Assembly (NCBI GenBank): GCA_026545765.1
Contig: CM048842.1
Location: forward strand, 553,501-617,500
Reading direction: 5' to 3'
DNA: 64,000 nucleotides
DNA from: Plantago major
Taxonomy: Eukaryota; Streptophyta; Magnoliopsida; Lamiales; Plantaginaceae
Shown piece by piece: positions 10,981 to 22,711 of the stretch (position 1 is the stretch's first letter; each line of letters opens with the position of its first letter). The translations under genes were made by a program, and so were the position numbers. The notes beneath the pieces are model-generated. The model searched no databases. It worked only from the letters and a program-made list of their open reading frames with translations, and was not told where the DNA came from.

Positions 10981-11271
10981 ATATTGATTGTGTTGTATAT
11001 TTTTGTATTTTATTTTGCTTCCATTTGAGGGTTACAATTTTTTAAAAAGCATATACCTGTTATTAATTATTAACAGGTCGGGTACAATAGGACGCTATTT
11101 TATAGTTTCTATATTTAACATAAATAAACACGCAATGATATAATATTGGATAAAGAAGAACTACCGTCCGACACCACGATCAACGTTCTTCATATAAATT
11201 TGACTAACTTATTTTATCGATCAATTTATTTTATCATTCCCTCTCTATTTATTATAAAAAAGTAAACAATA

Positions 11272-11299
11272 CCGTGGCATCACCACGGGTTAGTACTAG
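11272..11299 (+). mobile_element. Helitron 3' terminus
   Basis: A GC-rich hairpin (CCGTGG, loop CATCA, CCACGG at 11272-11288) is followed seven bases later by CTAG and then a T. This is the classical Helitron 3' end (hairpin about 10 bases before CTRR, with a host T). The element would extend to the left. No 5' TC terminus could be assigned with confidence and no Rep/helicase coding is seen nearby, so it is probably a non-autonomous copy. Confidence 0.6.
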
Positions 11300-11402
<103 letters not shown>

Positions 11403-11595
11403 CCATGACTAGCTGAATTAAATCAAGATGGAAATCATTCAGCAAAACAGAAGGTCTCTTTGCTCTGCTGGGCCTGAAATGTGGACATAGTATTTGGGCC
11501 TAATCTCTTAACAGGTTGTAAATTTTGTGACTTGTGAGCCCAAATTGCCAGAGCCCATGAGAAATCCATTTGCAATTTCTTTCTTCTCTCTCTTT

Positions 11596-11606
11596 CTATA
11601 TAAATA
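11596..11606 (+). promoter_or_regulatory. TATA box of the cystatin-like gene
   Basis: CTATATAAATAG sits about 110 bases upstream of the ATG at 11708, preceded by a CT-rich stretch. The spacing suits a plant core promoter with a 5' leader of roughly 75-85 bases. Confidence 0.6.
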
Positions 11607-11707
11607 GTACTCATAAAACACTTTTTATTTATTTTTAGTTGATTAATATATTGTTGTGGCAATTGGGTGAAAAATTTCCAAAATATTAGGGATCTGGTAG
11701 AGCATCG

Positions 11708-12861
11708 ATGGAAATCGTCTCTGCTGTCTACTCCGATTTCTCTGGCGGTGGTGGAGACAATAAATCAGCGAAGCGCAATTTCGTTGAAACGGGCGGTTCC
11801 GGCGAATTGTCGGCCGATGATGATCGTCGAAGGAACAAGGAACCCAAATTATCTGTCGATACGGAGACGAAACAGGAACCACCGAAAGGGACAACGGATT
11901 TGAGTAAGATGAGTGATCAAGAGTTGTTGGAATCATTAGATGAATATGAAGATGGCATGGAGATATCTAAGGAAACTCTCCAGAAAATTCGGGACTACAT
12001 AATCCAACTTGACGAGAGTGATGTATGTATATAAAACCCTAGCTAAAAATATTCAATCGATTCATATTCATTGCTTTCATTTAATTTAATTTTCCTCTTG
12101 TTGTAGCTAGCTAGTATGTTACAGCAATATATATACTACATGCTTTTTTCCCCTTAATTTCTGCCTGGTTAATACGAATGCTACTGTCTGTAGTCAATTC
12201 TGAGGATCGGCTGTATAATCAATAAATATAATATCATCATGTTGAACCAATTTTACTTTTCAATAAGTGTCGTTCTAGTAGCAGCAGAATAGAATAAAGG
12301 ACGGACAATTTAATTTGGTCTTGTGTTTATTCAACTACAGGTATTGCCCTTCCTTCCTTCCTATTTGGTGGTGTTTATTGTCAGCTTTCTTTAATTTTGC
12401 GTAGGGGTTTGAAATTGACGTCTGGCCTGGGTCATTTTTTGGAGTGACAACTATTGTCCCTGTTGTACTGTCCAAGGAGCATAAACCAGTAGCCTATGCT
12501 GGATATGAGAGGATAGCTAAGTTTGCTCTGGATGAGCATAATAAGAACAGTGTATGTATACTTTTTACAACCTCAATTGCTTCTTTTCTCTTTTACTTTC
12601 AAATTAATTGGTTATAGAAATGAGTATAATAATGTGTGTGCTTCTACTCGACCTTTGTGTTTCAGCAAACAGGGTTTGAGTTCGGGCAACTCGAGAGAGC
12701 AAATGTACCCTGAGTTGTACGCTCACTATTATTTAACTTTCAGTGCTCGTGACGGTCTTAACCAAAATGCAACACATGAGACTTTTCAGGCTCTGGTGGT
12801 GATCAATCTGATGAGTCACGTTAAAGAACTTTGCTTCTGCAGGCCCAAGCTTCATGCCTGA
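11708..12861 (+). CDS. cystatin-like (monellin/cystatin superfamily) protein, frame disrupted
   Basis: Three exons are read: 11708-12022, 12405-12551, and about 12666-12861 (TGA). Exon 1 encodes a hydrophilic acidic leader of 105 residues. Exon 2 has a GFEIDVWPG opening and a YERIAKFALDEHNK block like the helix of plant cystatins and of the UPF0725-type family. Exon 3 continues as FEFGQLERANV, then HYYLTFSARDG and TFQALVVI, the beta strands of the fold. With the first acceptor (exon from 12666) the frame stops at 12711; one extra C in CCC at 12708-12710 would explain it. A second acceptor 7 bases downstream (exon from 12673) stays open to 12861 but scrambles the FEFGQLERANV strand. The protease-inhibitor motif of true cystatins (QxVxG) is not seen, so inhibitory function is doubtful. 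It may be a pseudogene. Confidence 0.55.
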
Positions 12862-13800
12862 TGTATGTCTCTATGGTATGCCTAGCAAGATTTCTGAGGT
12901 CAGTATATTAAGACAGGCCAACAGTGCTGTTTTGTTTCGTTCCCATGACCACGACTGCCTGTAAAAAAAGAATCTTCCGTTCTCATGTTCCTTATGTTAT
13001 TATTTCCGTATGATGAACTCCCTTTCACATAAATTGTTGCCATTGCATATTTGCATTGTGGAGGAGAGGTCAATATTTGGCATTCATGATACTTGGCCAG
13101 TGAATGATGTTTAAAATACTTGATTAATCTGTACACAGTTTTTCTTTCTTTCCCTTCTTTAAAATGTTTGGCATTCTTGGATGAGTTTTTAATTGATCTC
13201 GCCTCATTTTACTCTGTTTTTCATGTGTCAGGTGCAGCCAAGGATTTGAAACTTACTGAGCAGCATGCGGAGGTGGGGAATCCAGCACTTAGTGGCTATT
13301 GTATAGTTATATTTATTAACTGCAATTTTCCCTCCAGTTTGTAGACTGGTACCCAATTTTATAGTAAAATCCATGTTGCTTATATCAGCATCAATTTGGA
13401 GCATACTCTCAGATGTATTCTCTTGAGATTGCCATATAAGTTACTGATATAATTAATACTATCATAAACATGCACCGTTGAATTGAGCCCAACTAACTCG
13501 ACTCAATATGACTCAATAGGTAAACAAGTACAAAACAGAGTTCAAGGTTGACTCGATTATCGAATTAAACATTTTGGGTTCAAGGTTCGCTTTGATCTGA
13601 ACCTGTATCATTGTATGGACCCCTTCCAGCATGTTCGGAACGAGAAATATCGAAACATCTAATTTTGAACAACACTTGGCAGTTTCATAAAAATTCGAAT
13701 AACACTTGGCAGTTTCATATTCAGCAAGATGCTCGCAATAAAAACATCCTATATAGAATTGAGCAGATTGATTTAGCATTGATCTTTTTAACAGTTTAAT
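12862..13800. other. no supported gene; possible small exons
   Basis: Two exon-like pieces lie between good splice signals: 12843-12898 (reading PSFMPDVCLYGMPSKISE in one frame) and 13232-13271 (reading AAKDLKLTEQHAE). Their phases do not join cleanly, so I do not assign a gene. The second would join in phase 0 to the orphan exon at 14193. Confidence 0.3.
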
Positions 13801-13805
13801 CAATA

Positions 13806-13990
13806 GACTGAAGAATATGATGCCTAATTTAGTTGTTCTAGTCAAGAGTGCTTTTGTTGAAGGGAAGAACATTATTTTCCTTGCTCAAGAATTGATTAGG
13901 GGTTACAATATGAAAAATATTTGTCTCAGGTGCATGCTTAAAATTGATTTGCAAAAAGTTCATGACATTGGTAGTTGGTTTGTGCAAGTC
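13806..13990 (+). pseudogene. LINE reverse transcriptase fragment
   Basis: The frame around 13846-13990 reads SAFVEGKNIIFLAQELIRGY, then CMLKIDLQKVHD. This is the conserved plant LINE RT block QSAFVxGRxIxDNxxLAQELxxGY ... KxDLxKAYD, with the DN of the first motif lost and KAYD changed to KVHD. About 55 codons remain of an ORF2 usually over 1200 codons, with nothing recognisable on either side. Confidence 0.7.
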
Positions 13991-14192
13991 TATTGTACTG
14001 TTGCGCATTCGAGAAATGTTTCAGAATACCGTACCAACTGTTGCTAGTCTTTGTAAGTCTATTGATCATTCCCTTGTTAGCAGATTTGCCGAAGAATAGA
14101 TTTCCATGGAGTACTCTTAGTATATGGGCTGCTATTTGATTTCCTTGCTTTACAAATGTGTTTGTCTGTTTAGTGGTTAATTTTTTGTTCAG

Positions 14193-14324
14193 GTTGATGT
14201 GTTTACTTTCTGGGAGCAGCTGGCGTTTTTCTCAACACCTTGGGACAGGTTTACATTTCTTGACTTGGTGCCTTCTCCTTTCCACAAAGAGTTCGAATCA
14301 ATGCAAGAAGACATTCAACTTTGA
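14193..14324 (+). CDS. orphan terminal exon, function unknown
   Basis: After a polypyrimidine tract and TTCAG acceptor at 14192, an open frame of 43 codons begins VDVFTFWEQLAFFSTPWDRF, continues through LDLVPSPFHKEF and ends in TGA. Composition is protein-like with many aromatic residues. I do not recognise it. It could be the last exon of a gene whose earlier exons are at 12843-12898 and 13232-13271, with the LINE fragment lying in its last intron. AT-rich 3' sequence follows. Confidence 0.3.
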   Translation, partial: VDVFTFWEQLAFFSTPWDRFTFLDLVPSPFHKEFESMQEDIQL

Positions 14325-14649
14325 CCGCATCTGCTTCATGATTTTGATCTGGTGTATTGGTCACAGGGGAACCTGGAGCCATGGGAAGAGGATTAGAATT
14401 TCCCCTGTTTTATTGTTGCTCTGAGGGCTAGGCTTTCTTGTCACTCCGTTTTTTTGTTTTTATATTGTTCTCGCACTAACTGTTTGTTATAGTTGTCTAG
14501 ATGTAGCAGCATGTTAGTCTTAAGAGGAGATCATAGCTTTAGCTCGAGTCTCTTTTAGTACTTTGCTCTGTCGTTTGGCATTGATTCTTATATTGTAAAC
14601 TCTTTGTTGGGCTTCTGTATACTTCTAATTTCATGCAAAACAAAAAAAT

Positions 14650-15079
14650 ATGATGACTTGGTGAAAGGAGATATATTTATTAAACAGTAGTATTAGAATT
14701 AAAGAATGAAAAAATTAGAGTTGCTTGCTTTGATTGGACATGGTAAAACTAAAAAGGACCTTAATTAGCAAAAATGAGAAGGGAAACCAACAAGTTGGCT
14801 TCTGGTAATAGTACAAGTACAACATCTCTAATTAACATCTGAGTAGTCACTATTAGACATTAGTGGATGGAACAAGTCTGAGGGTTTCCATTGCTACCAG
14901 CATTCAACTTTACTAAGTATTACTAACTAAACTTTACAGGCAAAAAAAACAAGAGCTTGTAAGTAAGCTTGCTTAAAAAAATGAGCTCGCAAACATAGAA
15001 ACCGCGTTAACTTGATGGTGTCAAATCTCAGTAAAAACTGCACCTTTACCCTGCTTAGATGTTTGGTAAACGAAATTCT
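14650..15079 (-). other. 3' flank of the MORN gene
   Basis: No coding sequence. The part next to 15080 is probably the 3' untranslated region of the minus-strand MORN-repeat gene. Confidence 0.4.
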
Positions 15080-18000
15080 TCATGGTAGGAGTTTGTTGCT
15101 TATGCTAAAATGAGGGTCATCAATAGCAAAGGCCCGTGAAACTGGGATAGGTATCTCGTCACTATTGTGTCTGTGATGATGATGCATTCGCTTCGATACA
15201 GCTTTCACTGATGCAACTCTGGCAGCATTAGCTGCCTTATTGGCGGATGCTACTGCTCTGTTCACTCTCTCGTCTACCTTTGGCAACTCATGAGCTTTTT
15301 CTGAAGCTTGTCGGGCTTCCTGATAGGTGAAACAAGAAACTGATCAAACAAACTGTAAACGAAGATATTGACAATTCCATAGTAAGTCCACGGATTAGAC
15401 CTAAATGACTCTTCAACTAACAGTCTCAAAAGTTTCAACTTCCAAGCAGTCTAGATCAAGATTGACTGAAAAGTTGAGACTAGCAATGCTGTGGATTCTT
15501 CTAAGTTAAAACCGGTTTCCAGATAGCATCAGCTCTTCAAATTGAACTTCACACAAGCAATATATTTCTTTGATTGTCAATTTATCTTCTGTAATCACTA
15601 GCCCACACCTCACGCCAAATAAATGGTGACTAATCTATGAAATCATGTGTCCGGAATCCATAGATAAGCAGAGAATAATATACATTACATCATTCGGAAA
15701 TGACGAAGATTAGCCTGGATTTAAATACACGGGTAAATCTACGTTGAACATAGTCTTTTCCTTGAGCTAAAAGGCTTAAACTACAGAAGCATCTGCTGTG
15801 ATTCATGTTATCTACAAAGGGAAGAATTCAGTAATATATGTCAATGTACACCGAAAGTGAAATATTGTTCCTCTAAAACTGCTGTTTTTGTGTTTCCCAA
15901 TTTGATGTCCACCCACTGATTGAGCCTACTGGCTGCTTGTCATTAATTAAGAGTGGAGAACAAAAACCTCCTTAATGTTTGCAAAATGTCCTCTATTCGA
16001 TTAAAATCAGAGTTTCTTTTAATTCAGTTCCATTAAATGCTTTTTTGCAGCAGGATTTCTTCACATTTATGCTTTCATCAAACTCCATGAGACAAAGACG
16101 TGTTTTAATTACTTCTCAAACATTAAGGGGGTTAAATAATGCATGCCTTATAGAGTGTTCATATATCTTAACACCACTGCACCCCCAAAGAAACCATAAC
16201 AGTAATAGCAAAGACGATAATCGGAAAAGTTTACCTGAACAGCATTTAGCACTTTAGAGTGATTGACAGCAACAGGAGAAACAGGATTAATGTTGCTCTG
16301 TGTGCTAGGAACATCAAGAATTCCATTTTGCCAATGCCCGGACTGAGTTTCCCCATTTCTGAAAGTATACATTCCGAGTCCCTGTCTTCTGCCCTCATGC
16401 CAAGCACCCTCATAACGATGGCCATTCGCAAAATAATAGACTCCAAAACCATGCATCTTCTCAGCAAAATATTCTCCGGCATACCTATCTCCATTCCTGT
16501 AAGCAATAACAAGTCAGTCAGTCTTTTTCCCCAGCTTAAGTGTATGAATGGATACATCGACAAGATAAAAACATGCCAACTGATCACTTGAACGTCAACA
16601 AATATAGATCTCTAGCTAACAACTCTAGCTCATACAGTATTGTAAGAAGACAATACTTCAAACTAAAGAAAGCTAGATAAGAAGATTCCTAACAAGAGAT
16701 ATGTGATGGAAAAGGTTTAACTGCACAATAACACTAATAATATAATTATTATTATTATTATGTCCAAACTTTCAAATCAGATGTTCCCCTTGTACAAGTG
16801 TGTAGAAATACTCTATACAAGGATTGTCATTTGCCCATCTTGCCCACAAAGAAGTATTTCCAAAAATTTAGGAAATATTGACCAAAAACTTATCTACTTA
16901 ACTAATCCGGTAGATCCACATGATTTCATAGTTATCAGTGATCCTATACTACATGATGTACTTTCTCCAAATTAACTTTAGGCACAATTTCCTTGTACTA
17001 TTATTAAAACGAGTGAAGCATCAATCATCAGGTGCAACTCCATGTAGGTTTTCAGTTACTCATGAATGCACAAATGTTATCATCATCGATCTGGCCTACT
17101 TGCAAACTCCCAGCATCACATCAAATGGAACAAGTAATGCTATTTCCAACAAATTAGACAATCTTCTTCATTTTGTTACCAATCATCTATATAGAAATCG
17201 GTTGTAGGAAGGACTAACAAATGCATCAGAACCGACTAGAGAAAGAACAAACAAGTTACTAAGGAAAGTTTCCGGTTTATTTTGGCTCACTTCAAATCAT
17301 GAGTTTGAAAGTTACCTTTTGCAACTTGCATGGGGAGATGAACAAGGAAAAAGAAATCAATAACATTAAATAGTTCACTATCCATGTACCATAATCAATA
17401 TGTGTTACCCCTTATAGGATTGAAGCCATATTATATCAGTATTTTTACTAAGTATGTACAGTGTCCTATACCAAGGCAAGCAACACATTAACATTGAATT
17501 TTTCTGCTCCATAATGGACTAAATTAAAAAAAAAAAAACTTAAATCGACGATTCATTTGACAGATGTTTCACCAAAGGAGGATACAATTAGCATATTAGT
17601 TATTTCCATGCATCATCACAAATTTACAACATATCCGGTTCTGAAGTTATCTGTCAAACACCAATACTTATATATATAGCTAAGCCAAACAACTATTCAA
17701 CTACAACAAAGAAACAACAGCCCTAAACATCATGCATATCAAAGAGGCAGTCAGAACCATTCATGATCCGTGTAGGCGTGTACATATTGGTGTATACATC
17801 CTTTCAGTCATATGCATCATCCAGTCATTGGCCATAGAAAATAATTATTTAAGCAGAACAACAATACTCATACAAATAGCTAAGCTCAACAGATAATCAA
17901 CTAAGATTACGAATCAACAATTTAAATATCATACACATCAAGGAAACAATAATTACCTGAAATAGTAATGTCCAAGGCCGTGCTTAACACCCCACTTAAA

Positions 18001-18909
18001 CTCACCCACATACCGACTCCCATCCTCACACTTATGAATCCCACATCCATGGCATTGTCCATTAGACCATTCCCCGGCATACACATCCCCTGTATAAAAC
18101 CTATACACCCCAAACCCATTCCTAAGTCCCTGCCTATACTGCCCTCTATACCGACTCCCCCTGGCCCACGTTTCGACTCCATAACCATCATACTTCCCAT
18201 CCACCCAATCCCCCTCATACCTCCCACTCATATAATAATAATACACCCCACTCCCACTACACTTCCCCTTATGTATCTCACCCTCGTAAACATCCCCATT
18301 GCTATAAGCCTGCACGTAACACCCTGTCACCGCCCTCTTATCCGCCTTGCCCCACGACCCAATCGACCAATAAACCGGTAAATGCGCCTTCGTAACTGGA
18401 TACTTAACCGGCAACGAACGTGCAAGGAACAAACGAATCGTGGGCAACCTCGGAATAGCTAAATTAAGGGAAAACAAAAGTGCAGCTGAGAAGGCGAAAG
18501 CGGACAGGAAATCGAGGATAAAGGAGCTGGAAGGGTGCGAAACAAGGAAGTAGAAGAAGGGCAGGCTGAGGAGGAGGATGAGGCGGAGGTGGAGGCGAAC
18601 ACGGCGGCGCAAATGGCGGAGATGGTGGCGGAAATGCGTCAGGAATTGGTTGTGGGATGACCTGCTGTGGAAAAGATGGAACTTTTTTGGTGGGTCTTGA
18701 AGGGAATTGGACAAATTGGGAGGGGTTGGTGTGAAATTGGAGAATTGGGGGAAATGGTCATCGTTGATTGTGATGCGAACAGAAGGATTATTGCTGTTGC
18801 TTGCTAGAGAAGGAGGAGACAGGAGTTTCTGGGTAGGCGTAGGGTTGAAATCGGAAGAGACGCCACTGCTTTCTAATCCGATTTGTGCTTCCGATTTCTT
18901 CTGATGCAT
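15080..18909 (-). CDS. MORN-repeat membrane protein
   Basis: Three exons: 18909-17957, 16496-16235, 15319-15080, all with GT-AG borders and matching phases, giving about 484 residues. Residues 1-105 are a Ser/Pro/Asn-rich head followed by a His/Arg-rich basic stretch. Two hydrophobic segments lie at about 107-124 and 129-150, suggesting membrane anchoring. From about residue 200 to 390 run seven to eight MORN repeats (for example YSNGDVYEGEIHKG and YANGHRYEG-type blocks, G-x-YxGxW pattern), which in plants bind phosphoinositides or organise membranes. The C-terminus is an Ala-rich helix with a HHHHRH stretch. Architecture and length match the uncharacterised plant MORN family with an N-terminal membrane anchor; it lacks the kinase domain of PIP5K. 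Start chosen as the first ATG of the long frame. No defect seen. Confidence 0.88.
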
Positions 18910-20042
18910 TACATAACAAAGAAACGAGAAACAGACAACAAAGATTCAATCTTTTTCTTGATTTCTTGTGCAGAAGCTTGTAATTTGGATAGTTGGTGTG
19001 TAAAAATGATGGGTTTTAGTGTTTTGATGTTGAAATTGTTGTTATTGTTATCAAAGTACTGAAGAAAAAATGATTGGTGATAAATGATGGTACAACTGAA
19101 TGTTGGGAAGAAGAAGAAGAAGGAGAAGAAGAGCGAAGAGATCGAGGAAGTTAATGGTCCTGGAGATGGATTGATTTGGAACCAATGGAAATAAGCCGTA
19201 CTAATCCGCCCTTTTCTAGTTTTATGTCCGGAAAAACTTTCCGTTTACTTTATTCGTCAACAAAATAATCCATACTAATCCGCCTTTTTTCTTCTTTTAT
19301 GTTTTGATCCATGTCCCCAATACAATCCGGGGACGGATTGATATTCTCAAGTATATGTATATATCACTGAAATTTTTAGTAAAACCTCTAATGTTTTTTG
19401 ATATAATTGCAATGTTTGTCCGTCTCTTTTAGTCTCTTATAAGTTAGTCTCCCATTTTTTATTAATAATATCGATGGTTTTATTAACAATATAAGTCCGT
19501 ATCTTGATAATTTATTTAGATATCGTCTCTTAACAAACTTAATCCAATGTAATATGAGTTACTTTGGCGAGAGACCACCTCTCAGAGAGGTCAAATCAAA
19601 CATCACATATTTTATCACAAACATCGCATGTTTATTCGCATGTTAATAAATTTATGTAATGCAAGTATAATACATGTTTATTATACACACGATGTTTAAA
19701 GTTAAACATATGATATTTATATGTAAATATGTGATGTTAGATTGGTGTATTGGATCTCCCAAAAAGTTTATAATGTAATATTGTTATGTTAATCCGTATT
19801 GTACATACCGTATCTTGAAAAATATCATAAAGTACAAATACAAGATGTCAAAGTACTTGTATTTGTACGACCTTTTTTCCTCATCAGTCATGAAAATAGA
19901 ACTGTTTGGACTGAATGGTAGGTAAATAAATGCCAATACTATGATTCTCTTGCATAGTAAACATGGCCATTGGCCAGTAAACATTGTCTCACTACTTTCT
20001 TTTTAGTCAATCTCATATTAATAGGATGGACTACCAAATTGT
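18910..20042. other. promoter side of the MORN gene and AT-rich intergenic DNA
   Basis: 18910-19190 is GA/CT-rich and probably holds the 5' leader of the MORN gene, with a GAAGAAGAAGAAGGAGAAG tract at 19108-19127. The rest has no supported gene. Confidence 0.45.
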
Positions 20043-20297
20043 TACTCCCTCCATTCCACCAATTTCTTTCCATTTTGTTTTTACACAAATTTTAAGAAAA
20101 TTTGAGTAAAAAATGGGTTTATATAAATGAAGTAGTAAGTATATAGTAAAAAGTAAGAAAGATAATTGAAAAAGTATGAAAGAGAGATTAAAATATTAAT
20201 AATGGAGATAGTGGGTTTCCATAAAAGGAAATGGAAAGTTTTTAATGGAACGCCCAAAATGGAAAAATGGAAAGAAATTTATGGAACGGAGGGAGTA
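20043..20297. mobile_element. Stowaway MITE
   Basis: TA-flanked, about 255 bp. Ends CTCCCTCCATTCCACCAATT and inverted AATTTATGGAACGGAGGGAG. Confidence 0.85.
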
Positions 20298-20626
20298 CAA
20301 TTTATAGCCGAAGTCTAATACAGTAAATTTTCTATTCAACCATTTTTATTGTCTCACTAAAAAAATTCCTCTCCACATTTAACAATTAAATTATACTATC
20401 TCATGTTACTAATATTTACAACATCATTAACCCACTATTTTTTTAAAGTATTCTTTATTTCTTCGCTAAAATAATATTCAACTTTCTGTTTTATCAACAT
20501 CCTATCAATTTTTGTTTATTCCTTATTGTTTTCTCATTTAAATAATATTCAATCTTCGATTTTCCTTATTTTGTTTAGCAAAAAATTAAATGAAAAGCTT
20601 AAAATGGAACGGAGGAAGTACTAGTT

Positions 20627-20770
20627 TAAGGCTCTGTTCTCTTCGTCTGAATAGAACTGAATTGATCTGAACAGAACAAAACTGAACTGAATTGTAGTAT
20701 AAAAATAAACTTAGCAAAACTGAACTGAACTGAAATTAATGAGTTTTCAGATGACAAGAACAAAGCCTAA
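20627..20770. mobile_element. Tourist-like MITE with an (AACTG)n core
   Basis: Flanked by TAA on both sides. Termini GGCTCTGTTCTCTTCGTCTG and, inverted, GGCTTTGTTCTTGTCATCTG. It shares its first 16 bases with the element at 7834. The interior is an array of AACTGA/GAACTG words instead of GATTC words. Confidence 0.72.
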
Positions 20771-22019
20771 CTGACTTGATATTATTATATCGGCAAAAAG
20801 AATTCATTCATAACTCAGTTTGAAAATTGGTGACTGTTGTTAAAGGATTGAATAATTGCGCATAGTTAAAGGATTGAATATCAATCGAATACTAGTCGAA
20901 ATGTTACAAATAATATCATAGCAGGAACATCTAAAATTGCAAGATTGCACTTGACGGATAGTAGGTTTTGAACTAGAGGAACACATCCAACAAGCTCGAC
21001 GAGGACGTTAAGCATTTAAAGGGCAGATTATACAACCCAAAATCCCACATTGTTCTAGAACATGGTATGTAAGTCAACACATAAGCTCATTCTCACATTT
21101 TGGATGATTATGTGCGTATCGCAAATCAAAACTATAACTGTATAAATAGTCAAAGTTTTATTAATTAGTGGTCGAATCATTAAAAATAGCATACACCTCA
21201 AATTCGTCCAAGGTTTTGAAACCTGTCACTGATTAGACTTTTCTAGTAATTAGGCTTATATTGTTGATGAGTAAGGATTGGCTTCCAAGTTTCACGTATT
21301 AAGCTAAGCTAGCTAAACGTTCTACGCGTCAATATCGAAGTTTGACTTTGCAAACAAGAAAAGAAACGTATGGCACATTCTCACTCGGACCCTAAACTTG
21401 TGGCAAAAGCAAAATAAATTAATTCGAACTTGGATACTTCTAAAACTTAATTGCACCCTTCGTTTTAATGAAAATATAAGTACCCTTACTAGTAGTAGAA
21501 ATAAGTGGGTCTTGTAACGAAAAAAGAATTAATTAAATGCAATGTTAATAAGTACTAGCATTTTATAATAGGCGTTAATATAAATATTAATGATTTAGGT
21601 ACGTATTATTTTAAGACGACTAATTCGATGTTAAGATTTTTTTTTTAAGATTGAAATTGTCAAAAAATGTCAAGTTTATCAATGTCCACCATGTTGTGTC
21701 TGAAGGAGCAAGAACTATCTCTATTAAGTGCCAAGTACATCTGATTGTCTCTTGAAGATAATGAAGAAATAAGTTTGTTAATTAAGATCGACAATGTCAT
21801 TTCTCCTTTTTGACGGATAATTGCTCACCACGATTAAATATGTCAACAATTTGTTACTCCATCCTAGACCCTAGTGTCATATAAATTAGATTAGTTGCGT
21901 GGTTTTAGGTGTGAAATTAAAATAAATGATAAAATAAAAATATGGTAAAATTGTACTCTTTGAAAAAATAGGCATCAAGTGTAAGAGTGACCTTTTCAAT
22001 TATTTACAGTGAGATATGT
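20771..22019. other. no gene seen
   Basis: AT-rich. Around 21030-21130 a CCCACATTGTTCTAGAACATG-like stretch resembles LTR ends of small retroelements, but no second LTR or target duplication could be shown. Confidence 0.4.
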
Positions 22020-22272
22020 TACTCCCTTCATTTCAGAAAAATTATTACATTTTACTATTCTGCGGTCAACTGTCTCTGCGTTTGACCATAATTTACTCTT
22101 AAACGATATTAATAAATAAATTATTAAAATTATATAATGAAAATTTAGTAATTAAATTTTTATTATATGATTTTATTAAATTATTTACTATTATCGTTTA
22201 TGAGTAATAATCAGCTCAAACTGATTGTGACCAAAGTCAAAATGTAACACTTTCTCTGAAATGGATGTAGTA
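22020..22272. mobile_element. Stowaway MITE
   Basis: TA-flanked, about 253 bp. Ends CTCCCTTCATTTCAGAAAAA and inverted TTTCTCTGAAATGGATGTAG. The interior carries a second inverted pair around GGTCAAC..TTGACC / GGTCA..TGACC words. Confidence 0.78.
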
Positions 22273-22481
22273 TTGTTTAAGTAATGTATAAAGTTCTACT
22301 GGATTGCAAAAAAATGACAAATATATAAAATTTGCAGAACAAAATGAGTAGACCTGTTCAGTTCTAGATGTCAAACCGATTTATACCCAAGTTACAGTTT
22401 AACACTGGTCGTACCGCAACAATCAGACATGATAAATTCCAACTTTGGAATGATGAATTCTTGCACGCTCCGTTTATCTAT

Positions 22482-22711
22482 TACTCACTCCGTCGCCTTA
22501 TTCTAGCCCCCCTTCCCTTTCGGCACAATTTTTAAGACAATCGTTTATTGTTCGATGTAGGATAGTGAAATGATAATGGATGAAAAATGATGAAATATAT
22601 AATGAAGTGCGATGGTTAGTAAGGTTTACATTTTTACTATTTTAAATATGAGATAATATAAAATTGACATCCATAAAAATAAAGTGAGACTAGAATAGGA
22701 CGGAATGAGTA
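22482..22711. mobile_element. Stowaway MITE
   Basis: TA-flanked, about 230 bp. Ends CTCACTCCGTCGCCTTATTC and inverted GACTAGAATAGGACGGAATGAG. Confidence 0.75.

Noticed and set aside
16760..17207. Plus-strand open frames in the first intron of the MORN gene
   Set aside because: No domain, no promoter context, and they sit in a well-defined intron.
17968..18381. Plus-strand 137-codon frame rich in Pro and Ile
   Set aside because: It is the complement of the MORN repeats, whose regular Gly/Tyr codons leave an open antisense frame.
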